Origin: Zancudomyces culisetae | Lineage: Eukaryota > Kickxellomycota > Harpellomycetes > Harpellales > Legeriomycetaceae | Assembly (NCBI GenBank): GCA_001969505.1 | Contig: LSSK01000779.1 | Coordinates: 1 to 26,433, forward strand | Direction of reading: 5' to 3' | Length of the DNA stretch: 26,433 bases | Shown: positions 1 to 9,168 of the stretch, piece after piece | Numbering within the stretch: the stretch's first letter is position 1 | Layout of the letters: each line of letters starts with the position of its first letter | The notes under the pieces: generated by a model | What the model was told of the DNA's origin: nothing | What the model saw: only the letters and a program-made list of their open reading frames with translations | Database searches by the model: none | Made by a program: the position numbers and the translations under genes

Positions 1-722
1 GATCAAGTACACATAGATCGCATAGGTGGCTTACATTCTCTAGCGATGACTGGAGATCTTGAATCTCAAATGTCAGTCTAGTTAGTTTTTCCAAAGGTGT
101 TTCGGTAAAAAGTCCCTCATTGTATTGCGACTTGGTTGATGGGTACACAGAGATTTCGTTTTCGATGTTTTCCAGTAAATAGCTTTTGTACAGTGCTCTG
201 CGGTACTTTTCTGCAGAGTTTTCCTTATCTAAATTAACAATAGTAAATACAAACCGTTACCAGATTGGCTAGAATGGCATATCCGTCTATTGCTATAAAT
301 TGTTATGCGAGTTTTACAGTGTATAGAGAATTGAATTACCAGAGTTTGTTTTGTCTTTTATACCAAAATAGTTCTTCGCATCTTTAATGTCTAGATTGTG
401 AATGTCCAGCTCTTTATTTTCTGTAACAAAGTTGATGTTCTAGGGATATTAAAAAGCAAAGATTTGATTAGTAAAGCAACTTTCTTCGCTTGGGGTTAGA
501 AATGTTGGAAAAAAAAATACCAATTCGGGTTCTGTTTTTTCTTGAACATCCGGCGTTTCGTAAACATCTGGCTGGTCGAATGCCTATTTTGAAATATAAA
601 ACCATATATTTCTGACTATTATTCAAAGCATACATACATAATAAAGTTGGTTAAGGTATTATTGCTCAAGAACTGACCACATCGGGCAAACCATGATACT
701 TTGAGGAGTTTGCAGTTGACAT
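1..722 (-). CDS. Dynamitin (dynactin p50 subunit, DCTN2 / Jnm1 family), 5' part only
   Basis: Dynamitin is the p50 subunit of dynactin, the complex that activates cytoplasmic dynein; in fungi it acts in nuclear migration and vesicle traffic. I assembled four exons on the minus strand: 678-722, 521-583, 340-439 and 1-228. All phases agree. The N-terminus reads KYHGLPDV, then FDQPDVYETPDV, which matches the dynamitin hallmark K-Y-x-x-L-P-x-x-x-x-x-PDVYET. Exon 4 contains AEKYRRAL and ETPLEKLTRLTFEIQDLQ, like the family's ETPxxKxxRLxxEVxxL coiled-coil entry. Introns are 584-677 (unusual donor GTCAGT), 440-520 (branch TTACTAATC) and 229-339. The start codon at 722 gives MSTANSS. Reading stays open to the left edge, but GTAAGC at 34-29 could be another donor, so the last dozen codons are uncertain. 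The C-terminal majority of the protein lies outside the window. Identification rests on motif recall; I am fairly sure. Confidence 0.82.
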
Positions 723-1072
723 GGCTCTGCTCTGTTTGTCCTAGTATTGCGTAATATATTCCACAAACTGACTTTCAATGCTATATATGAATAGATGAAG
801 TGTGTATGTTGCTAAGACTATATTCAAGTTTGGTGAAAAAACGGAAAATGAAAACAAAAAACCAATTTCACTTTTTTTTCTTTTTCTTTTTTATTATGTA
901 ATTGGCAGCTTTAAAAAAACTTGGTTGAATGATGATGAGTATATGCTAAACAATTCTATCAATACTAGACAAAAAAAAGATTAAAAAGCTTTTTACACTC
1001 AATATGGTACAAAAATCTACAAATAAACATAGAAGCCCCCTACCCAAGATTACACCCTGGAAACAGAAGTAG
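723..1072. other. Intergenic: dynamitin promoter side and WBP11 3' end
   Basis: Both flanking genes are on the minus strand, so this interval holds the 3' untranslated region of the WBP11-like gene and the promoter of the dynamitin gene. It contains T-rich and A-rich runs around 868-990. I see no ATG-started coding sequence and no RNA gene. Confidence 0.6.
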
Positions 1073-3096
1073 CTAGAGCAAGTCCGATACGTCGTCCATA
1101 AACCTAGAATAATCGTCGTTAATGGAGGTAGGCTTCTGGCCTGGCTCCTTACCTTTCTTAGAGTTGCCTTTTCCTGTTAAGTCCTCATGTGAATTCGCAG
1201 GGTTGTCTGAAGTAGTGCTAAACGTAAAGTAAGAAGCTGTACCAAGATCTGCCCTATTTAAGCTTTGACCAAGGATAGATTTGGATAGTCCCTCAAAGCG
1301 AGCTTTGTGTTCTGTAGCGTCTTCGGAGTCCGAGTCGTCGACATCTGGAGCAGTATTAACAACAACCTTGGGGAGCTCAACCGCACCAATGCTTTCAATA
1401 AATTTGTTTGTTTTGCTTTGTTCTAGTTTCTTTTTCTGTATACTTTGAGGAACAAACGCAGTCAGTTCCTTTTTGAGATCACGGATCTTGGGTTCAGCCT
1501 GCAGGACCGTGGCCTGGATTTCTCTTGAATAAGCCTTAGCTACTTGAGCGCTTTGCTCCAATGATGGTCGAGCAGCTACGTCACTGCCGTGCGGATGGTT
1601 ATGGTTTGAGGGATAGGGTTGGAAACCATGGACATAGGGAGGTAGCATGTGCGGAGGTGGTAAATTAGGCGGCATGTGAGGCGGCATATGCGGTGGTACC
1701 ATGGGAGGTGCGCCAGGGAAGGGACCAGAGGGGGGTGGATATGGCATAGGTGGTATATGTTGCATATGAGGCATAGGGGGAATGGGTGGGTAAGCGTTCA
1801 TTTGGCCTGGATGATAAGGAAAGTTGGGCGGCGGAATATGGGCAATGTTGGAATAAGGGGGATGACCTGTAGGATGTTGCACATAGCCCTGTTGAGCATT
1901 TGGGTTAAATCTCTGTTGGGTTGACCGAGGATGGTGGGGTCGATACGTTTTATTTCTTGTATAGCCTTTTCTAGGCCCAGATGATGGGTACGGTGGCCAA
2001 ATTTCATCTGAATTCAGTTCGCTTTCGATATTTGGTGGTGTTCCAACGGGTAAGGGTGGGAAATAATCTTGACCTTCTTCAGTTTTGTGTTCATCTTCTG
2101 ATTCATGTTCAGAATAAGACTCCAACCCAGAAACTATTGAATGACACATTAATATTTTAGATGTTGTACCAAGTAGAAAATTAATTTGAGTGTGTAATGC
2201 CCAAAGGAAACAAAAAATGCTCAAAAAAAAGTGAAAAAACCTACCTCCAGACAAGTTAGAGACATCAGAGTCATCAATGTCTTCACCTATTTCATACCCT
2301 TCAATATTCTCTAAAAAAAGATCCAGTATCAATTTTGTTAATATTTACAAGTACTTGTATATTCAAAATATAATGTAAAAAATACCTTTATTCTCAGACT
2401 GTAAAGGATCGAAGGGGGCAAAATTCGGATCTTTCTTTTGCCTAAGTTTATAGGTGATTATATATTAGGTAAAAATCATTTAAGGTTCATCATTAAAAAC
2501 GACAACGTACTTTTTAATCTTTATTCCATGTTCCTTTCTAAGGTTTGTAATGGTATCCAGCTCTTCTTGTAGTCTTTTTAACTTGGCGATGCCGTTCTTA
2601 TCGATATTTCCAGATTTTTCTAGGAAGAGAAAATTTTATGTATGTATAGTAAATATTTTATAAAGTAGAAGGATTTTGGAAAGCGATTGCTTTATAGAGA
2701 CTATTAAAGATTGTAATAGCGGATTTTTATACCTAGTTGTTTGTACTTTTTGAGCTCCTTTTCAAGCTTTGAAGTATCTCGATAAAGCAATGAAGTCTCT
2801 TTATTTTGTTTCCGAACTTCTTTTAGCTATAATAATGCATAATCTGAGAGATAAAAAAAGATCATCAAACCCAAAAATGATCTGGAGAGAATCTGCAATA
2901 ACATATAATGCAAAAGAAGTTCATACCTTTTTTAGTTCTTTTTTACGTTCCAGCCTTCCTATTGTATAGAATAATGTAAAAGTTGAAAGACGAAAAAACG
3001 AGATTAATAGAATTGCAATAAACTGAGACAAGACAAAATAAGCTTACTCTGTTTTTCAGCAGGATTGGACGATTTAGATAATTTTCCCGAACCCAT
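1073..3096 (-). CDS. WW-domain-binding protein 11 (WBP11)-like splicing factor
   Basis: WBP11 proteins are nuclear, spliceosome-associated factors with a basic N-terminal Wbp11 domain and long proline-rich stretches that bind WW domains. Seven minus-strand exons join in phase: 3048-3096, 2927-2958, 2733-2826, 2511-2619, 2386-2441, 2245-2310 and 1073-2133, giving 488 residues. The first 27 residues (MGSGKLSKSSNPAEKQ then RRLERKKELKK) match the family's NPxDxxRKExRKRELKK start. Exons 3-4 encode a charged helical segment. Next comes an acidic stretch (GEDIDDSDVSNL), then roughly 120 residues rich in Pro, Met and His with repeats such as MPPHMPPHMPPN. The end, YSRFMDDVSDLL, matches the conserved C-terminus seen as YEAFMKEMEGLL in animals. 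The start at 3096 is the first ATG in frame with the basic domain. Five of the six introns fall in the first third of the gene. The last intron is unusual because it is in frame and stop-free. Confidence 0.88.
2134..2244 (-). other. In-frame, stop-free intron of the WBP11-like gene
   Basis: This intron (donor GTAGGT, acceptor CAATAG) is 111 nt, a multiple of three, and has no stop in the reading frame. Retention would therefore insert 37 hydrophobic residues between VSNLSGG and SGLESYSE rather than truncate the protein. The inserted sequence is Phe/Leu-rich, unlike the hydrophilic surroundings, which is why I call it an intron rather than exon. Confidence 0.7.
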
Positions 3097-3160
3097 TTCT
3101 CTCTCTCTTTCGCTCTGTCCCTCTTTCCTTCTACAATATATATATATCCAATTAATTAAA

Positions 3161-3991
3161 TTATAGAATTTTCCCAAAAAAATGTAAAGCGGTAAAAACA
3201 TTAACAATATTTTTCAGATTGGATGCAGTTTTATCCAGAAAATCATCCGCACTGAAATAAATGGTAAAATAGGCAGGTTAGTAAAAGGATTCACTTACAT
3301 TTAATATCGTTATACCGGTAGGCTATATTTTGGAATTTATGTTGAAAAATCACAACTTGAAATGCTTAGCTTAAAAGTTCTATATATTATTTTCTACCTT
3401 TAAAAAAAGCTTACAAGATGGGAAGGATTTTGATGTTTCGATTTGGCTGAATAAAAAAAATACCAATCATATTGGTGCAATTTTTTAGCTGAACAAGCAC
3501 CTAAAGCTCGCAAATACACTGCCAAATCTGGTATTTTTTTGTCTGATTTACAATAAAGGTTAATCAAGTGGGTTAAGTGCAAACGGACAAAATGACATAA
3601 ATGTACTTAACACAACACAATACAACACAACACAAACCAAACCAAACTAAATATATTGCAATAATTTACTCGCAATATCATCATAAAAATATAGCAAGAA
3701 TATGTTTTTATAGCCTTATTGTAGCATATCATTTATGCCTACCACAAAAAGGCGTCCAGGAGCAGGAAAAAAAGTATAATCACAATTCTGTGCAAAAAGT
3801 AACTGCTGATGTTTTGCTACACGTACTTTCAAGCCTCTAAATACCATCATCACTTATCCAGTAGTTTAGTTTATTTTTGTATTTTAATTATCTCTTCTTG
3901 CCTTTCTATGGGTGTAGCCTTTGTATACTCCTCAAAAATAGTATCACGAAACTAAAAATTAAAAATGACAAAAAAAAAAGTGCGGTTAGTA
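3161..3991 (-). other. Minus-strand splice signals: probable small intron-containing gene(s), unresolved
   Basis: Two textbook intron ends are visible on the minus strand. One is a 47-nt interval 3252-3298 with donor GTAAGT, a TACTAAC box at 3277-3283 and acceptor TTTCAG. The other is a TACTAAC box at 3985-3991, a T-rich tract and acceptor TTTTTAG ending at 3952. The second is followed by 26 codons then TAA (3871-3951), a charged peptide beginning FRDTIFEEYTKAT. Other open pieces on this strand include 3462-3541, with PDLAVYLRALGACSAKK, and 3161-3251, with ADDFLDKTASNLKN before a TAA at 3161. I could not find one phase-consistent set of exons with a start codon, and I recognise no family. There may be one small gene, two, or decayed copies. 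Transcript data would settle the structure. Confidence 0.4.
3609..3647. repeat. CAACA-type simple repeat
   Basis: Degenerate tandem copies of CACAA/ACCAA run through about 39 nt. This is low-complexity sequence, probably within an intron or spacer. Confidence 0.6.
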
Positions 3992-4635
3992 TGTATATAT
4001 CTACTAATTCTTTTCATTTTATTTTTGTAGTTATATTACGCTACTAATCATCACTATTGTCCGTGACCATTAACGAAATGTAGAACAGAGTAGGGATTAA
4101 GAAAATGATATGTATTTTTGTGGTGACTACATTGCCCACGATGTGCTACGTAGCATCCAGAGTTACCAGAGAGAAAATTCTGATGTTAATGCTTGTGATG
4201 GTGCTTTTTGTCATAATACACGTTACAGGAAAAAAATACGAATAGAACCTAAAGATACAGATCAAAAGAATGGTGATGGTGAAATAAGCAGGGATTATTA
4301 ACGGGATTATTGGAAAATATCGTTCTAGGATGGTATTCTTGGATGCATCCCGATGCTATCTTTGCTGACTGTATTGTTCCTGATACCAGTATTTCATGCT
4401 ACAGTCTGAGTTACGTGACATAAGACTCAGGTCATATTATTCTTACATTCTTGCAATTTTGTTGCAAGTTTTTAATCAAATATGTTTAGCACTAAAATAA
4501 GTCAGAGTTGTAAGTGTGTGTGAATAAAAAAATAGATTTTATTTAATCTCAAAAAATCAGTTTAATTCAAAAAAATATGCGATCTTGAGGTCAAAGCTAA
4601 CAACCATGAGAAATGAAAATTGAATTATTTTTAAA
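3992..4635. other. Intergenic spacer downstream of the secreted-protein gene
   Basis: The right end is the 3' flank of the gene at 4636-5817, with A/T-rich sequence suited to a 3' UTR. A 63-codon ATG-started reading frame lies on the plus strand at 4110-4301, with no recognisable motif and no splice or promoter support. I see no RNA gene and no repeat. Confidence 0.5.
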
Positions 4636-5817
4636 TTAACAGCAACAGCAGAGTGGTACCCAGATAATGGTCATTATCATGAAGCACATAAGAATGACCT
4701 TGAAAAGCACACCACCGATACAGTAGGTCACGAAACCTGAAGCCTTCATGTATGCCTCAAAGAGAGCCTTAATGATACAGTCATAGGTATCAAAGACAAT
4801 TGTTATTCTTGTGAGAAGGCTGATCAATTGTGTAGGGTTTCCTTGAATAGCCAACATAGTATCTGCTACCAACACACCAATTGTGTTTTGGGAGCTTTGA
4901 GCGAGTTGCAAAACTATAACCATACCCTTTTGGAAATCAGAGATGTTTTCGTTGGCGTTGGCAACTGCAGCTGCGATAAACTTAAGCATATCATTGGAGT
5001 TGCTGTTTAGTGCGCTTTCAAGGACAGCTCCGAGGCTGGATCCTGGGAATTGTGGGAATCCAGTAGTTCCATCATCACACAGATATTTATTTCTCAAGAC
5101 AGTTTCAAATTTGTCGATTGCGCTGGCAATTCCACTTGCAGTTCCAATAGTTCCACAGTTTGAACAGCCTGATGATCTGGCAGCAGATGTAACTGCAACT
5201 ATCAAATCTCTCACTCTGGTTTGAGCATTTGAATCAGTGTTCATTTCTTGGAAAGCACTGGCCATGAGCTGTGCCATCTGCTGCTCATTTCCTGCAAATG
5301 TCTTTATTACATTTATGAGTGTGGCAGATGAACCTCCGATGGCGGCAATGTCTGGAATAGCCTTCTTCATCTGGTTTACTACTGTACCTCTGTTTTGGGT
5401 AAGGAGGTCATTGAATACTCTGAAAAACTCTCCAACTTGTCCTGGACCTCTTCTCATACCATTAATACCTGCTTGAATGACAGTGCTCATGTCACTTGGT
5501 GATCCGTTTTTTGTGGCTTTTCCTAGAGTTTGCAGTGTACCATAGATATCATTGGTGGTCAAAGTCGCAAATCGCTTATCCATAGCAGGTGAGGTGGAGT
5601 TTGATACCATAACACAGTTGATGTCATCTCCTTCTTTGAAACAAAGACCTTCTCCGAAGCAGGCACCTGTGTTAACAACACCATCTTGACAGTACTGGAA
5701 AGTTCCTTTGAGACCATCTTGAGCCGCACACCAACGGTAACCCTCTTTACAATATATTCTTGCCTCGATTGACACAAGGCCCAATGTCATAAATGCAATA
5801 CTAATTAATGAGCGCAT
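4636..5817 (-). CDS. Secreted or membrane-anchored cysteine-rich protein, unknown family
   Basis: This is an intronless gene of 393 codons, and I do not recognise the family. The N-terminus (MRSLISIAFMTLGLVSIEA) is a classic signal peptide, so the product should enter the secretory pathway. A compact domain follows with six cysteines at residues 23, 30, 43, 53, 59 and 68, suggesting three disulfides. A Lys-Arg pair at 81-82 could be a Kex2-type processing site. Residues of about 85-340 are Ala/Ser/Gly/Asn-rich and probably helical, with few aromatic residues and a CSNC motif in the middle. The last 30 residues are hydrophobic and end in WVPLCCCC; this looks like a transmembrane anchor with a cysteine tail, perhaps acylated. 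A GPI signal is less likely because of the terminal cysteines. The start at 5817 is the ATG that gives the signal peptide. A cell-surface or effector-like role is only inference. Confidence 0.85.
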   Translation of the reverse strand: MRSLISIAFMTLGLVSIEARIYCKEGYRWCAAQDGLKGTFQYCQDGVVNTGACFGEGLCFKEGDDINCVMVSNSTSPAMDKRFATLTTNDIYGTLQTLGKATKNGSPSDMSTVIQAGINGMRRGPGQVGEFFRVFNDLLTQNRGTVVNQMKKAIPDIAAIGGSSATLINVIKTFAGNEQQMAQLMASAFQEMNTDSNAQTRVRDLIVAVTSAARSSGCSNCGTIGTASGIASAIDKFETVLRNKYLCDDGTTGFPQFPGSSLGAVLESALNSNSNDMLKFIAAAVANANENISDFQKGMVIVLQLAQSSQNTIGVLVADTMLAIQGNPTQLISLLTRITIVFDTYDCIIKALFEAYMKASGFVTYCIGGVLFKVILMCFMIMTIIWVPLCCCC

Positions 5818-5900
5818 TTTTCTGTCGATGATAAATACTTCTAACTTGCGATTTAATGCTTGTTGTAGTTGTCAAAAATGCTTTGACTTGATGAATTTTA

Positions 5901-5909
5901 TATTTTATA
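5901..5909 (-). promoter_or_regulatory. Possible TATA box of the secreted-protein gene
   Basis: TATAAAATA reads on the minus strand about 85-90 nt before the start codon of the gene ending at 4636, a plausible distance for a fungal TATA element. The surrounding DNA is AT-rich, so chance occurrence is possible. Confidence 0.35.
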
Positions 5910-6793
5910 TTTGAAGTAATTGAATAGAGAAAATAGATGCGAGTGATTTGAAGCCCTTATGTATTTTTTCAGATAGAAATTTTTTCAATACTGGCCTAAA
6001 TGTAATAGAAAACTAAATAGCTAATATTAGCTGCTATCACTGTTTAATGGTGAATAATGATCACAAAGTATTTATAGAAAATATCTTACATAATCCGTTG
6101 CTTTTGGTAGGTACAAAAATTATAATTAGAAACGCTCATTAGTTTTTTTCATTAATTATAACCATCTGTTTTGGGGGGGAGGACGATGGCATGGAAGGAA
6201 GGAATAAGTAAGAGAAAATACTTTGACTACTGGTAATTTGGAATTTAGTAGGTATCAATTCTCTTTTTTTTGGGAGCTGAATCGATATTTCTAGGGCAAG
6301 AAAAAAATTTTCAAGGCAACAATAATTAAAAGGAAATAAGCAATAGGGTTTTAATGTTGGCTAATCTAGAAATAGCTTTAGTTATGTCCGGTATTAATGT
6401 CGGGATCAGAGAAGGTTCAGTTAAGCTAAATGTACGCTTTCATAGTGAGTGTAAGGTAGTACGCTCATTACCCAATAATGATAAATTATTATAAACGTAT
6501 TAGATAATACTTATAAATTGCGCATAAAATGCGTTGAAAGCGCAATGGTTTCGACTGGAAAACCCTGGTCGCTATATTTCTGAAGTATCGAATGGTTGAT
6601 GTAAAAACTTAATAAATATAAAAACTAAAAATAGAAACTTGAATTTTATTTAAACTGCATCACACAACTTAGAAAAATGCCGATCAATGAATGAGATTCA
6701 ACATATCTACTTAAAACACATCAAAGGTCTACTTTGTGCATACTCCAGGCTTACAAAAGTGTGTAAAAAACACGCATTTATTGCTGTTGTATA

Positions 6794-6809
6794 TGCACGT
6801 GTACGTGCA
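6794..6809. promoter_or_regulatory. Perfect inverted repeat containing an E-box
   Basis: TGCACGT-GT-ACGTGCA has perfect 7-base arms around two bases and contains CACGTG, the core bHLH (E-box) site. It lies in the long spacer about 1 kb upstream of the secreted-protein gene. A regulatory role is inference. Confidence 0.35.
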
Positions 6810-9168
6810 CAGCTAGCACCACATTATATTTTAAGCTATGTAGTATGAACTCGCTGGTTCAGATCTAGTGGTTTAGATTGGATTACCAACTAGATGAACT
6901 CGGAGATTCATGATCGTTGTCAAAAAGAAGAAAGTTAAAAAAGAAGAAGCTCTCATTAACCGTATTGTGCTGTCCAGTTTGAAACAGTTTAGTCTTGCTA
7001 AGATTTATATCTTGATGAAAGATAGAGTCAGCTAGCCTAAACTTCCGCCACTTTGCTTGCTGCAATACCTTGAGATGTGCTGAATAACGTGATGCGTACA
7101 TCTAGGGTCCATCTCAAGTATGAGGCTTTCTTGACCCTCTCTCCCACTTTTAAAAATAATAATTAAGCGTATAATTAATCAATATAAAGGTCATAACGAC
7201 GGTAAAGTTTGCTAATCGGGTATTGTACCCTTCTTATTTTGCCGTTTTAGAACCATAAATTTTGTTAGAAACTATTCTTAAAGGTCATATAAAACAAGAC
7301 AGTGGTTTGCGGAAACTGACAATGTGGTCTTACACGTTTACTCTTGCTTTATTGGCCCATTTAGATAATATAATATAACCTACTCAATAGGAAAAGAACT
7401 GGCTTGATGCTATTTCAGGAACGCAAACGTAAAACAATTGAAGTTTTCGATTGGATTTACCGTTGGGCTGGAAATGGGTGTATTTGTGACCAATTTCACA
7501 AGCTATGTGAGCAAAACGAACGTTGTTATTGAGTAAAGGTACTTGCATGTTACATAACCAAAACGTATTTATAACAACGCAGAGAATTTGAAAACCTATA
7601 CATAAACTACCGAGGTTTGATTAATCGTGATAAATTGTTTGAAAAAACAAGCTGGTGACATCGATATTTGGGATTTAAGTGGAACACTATCCAAGGTCTT
7701 GAAGCAACAGGCAATAGTATGTAAACACACAAACGCAATTGGAAACAATGTGTTTATGGCAGTTTTGAGTATCGCATGTAGAGTAAAATTATCATTTATA
7801 ACATTTGTGGCTCAATAAACTTTGAAGGTGAAATTATTGCTTATTCCTATCCTGTTTTAGCTATGTAAGATCAAGCCGAACGAATAAAAATATCATTAAC
7901 CCTGTTATTGAAGGATGATTGAGCTATACTATATCGAAGATTATGACATTCTTGAGCTTCTTTTAAGCCTCGACTATTAAATATTATTAAACTTGCTCAT
8001 CAGATTAAATATATGGGTATAAATAGTCTCATTTGATACCCAGGTCTTTAGAAGTGGATATCAAGCAAAAGAAATCATAAAAAAAAACTACCAATCCCAT
8101 TTCAACGACGTAGCACGTCTTATTGTGAGCTTGGTGTTTTGTAAGCTGACAGTATGGTATAAATCAGAAACAGTTTTCTATTTACAGTCGGTTTGCCCCT
8201 CAAATGCAAGATGGAAAAAAAAAAGAGTGGGAGAATGTTCTTGCTAAAGTTTATTCTTTAGCGGCGTTTGGAGTTTTGTCCAATGGAAGCTAGGTATCGG
8301 TATTAGTTAGTTATTTTTTTCATACTTTTTTTTTTTTTTGCCAATACACGAGTTGTTTTAGTTGAAAGCCTAAAATAAGCTTTTTATTCAAAAAAAAAAA
8401 GAATAATATAGTTGAGGATAATTTAATGAATTGTCAATAAAGGTCAATGAACATCCAGAGGATCATTCCTTAAAATTTGGAGAGGAGAGATAAGAAACCA
8501 GTATTATAGAAGTCGGGCTAAAACAACAAAAATTTTAAGCCTCTCACCTAAACTGTAAAGAAAAAAAGAATCAGGATTTTAAGACGATTTTAAAATTCGC
8601 TGATAAATCTTAAACAACCACAAAATTCGAAATTAAGAATAAAGATTACTACGGTGGATATATATTAGCTACAATAGAGCATATTAATTGATTTTTTAAT
8701 GAAGATCATTGGCTTGTATTAGGCGTTTTGAATACATAATCTTAGCTCAACATCCGAGAATTTGATATAAAAGTCCAGATTAGTTTCGGACGATTAAATG
8801 TTTGAGATTTGTCTTAATATACCAGGAGAAGGACAACAAGGCTTTTGAATCTAGTAAGAAGATAATACGAAACTAGAAAAGAAAAGAAAACGGACTACCT
8901 GATCTTCAGTATAAAACAAGAAGCGGGAGGCAAAAATATACTAAAAAAATCCTTCAAGATCAAAAGAATTTTACGGAACGGGATTTCCTTGAAGCCATTT
9001 TTGAGATCAGTAAAAACCAAAACGTACAAATACATTTTCTTTTTTTTTCAAAGAAAAGAAAGCAGGAACAAACATTCAGCAAAGATAATTTTTTTTCTAG
9101 CAAGAACGAGCTAAAAAAAAAACCTTTTATCTTTATCTAGTAAGGACTTTAGAAACTCTAGTAGTATT

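Larger units (their letters stand above)
5818..9168. other. Long gene-poor interval
   Basis: About 3.35 kb without a gene I can support. It separates two divergent genes, the secreted-protein gene (minus) and RNF10 (plus), and must hold both promoters. Short coding-like scraps occur: an ATG-started 72-codon frame on the minus strand (6883-7101), a 43-codon plus-strand frame beginning MLFQERKRKT (about 7407-7534), and an open plus-strand frame of 63 codons without ATG (7627-7818). None shows a known domain or consistent splice sites, so they may be relics. There are poly(T) and poly(A) runs near 8323-8338 and 8391-8401. The last 300 bases before RNF10 are purine-rich. No tRNA, rRNA or transposon ends were seen. 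Confidence 0.55.

Noticed and set aside
802-984. Plus-strand 60-codon open frame left of the WBP11-like gene
   Set aside because: It starts with GTG, is Phe/Lys-rich because of T and A runs, and lies in the spacer between two minus-strand genes.
3481-3533. Plus-strand piece EQAPKARKYTAKSG between a good acceptor and a GTATTT donor
   Set aside because: It looks exon-like, but no plus-strand partner exons fit on either side, while nearby branch boxes favour the minus strand.
4110-4301. Plus-strand ATG frame of 63 codons
   Set aside because: The composition is protein-like, but there is no motif, promoter, splice site or neighbour that supports it, so it was kept only as a note in the spacer entry.
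6883-7101. Minus-strand ATG frame of 72 codons
   Set aside because: No recognisable domain; an overlapping frame is equally open, so coding status cannot be decided from the sequence.
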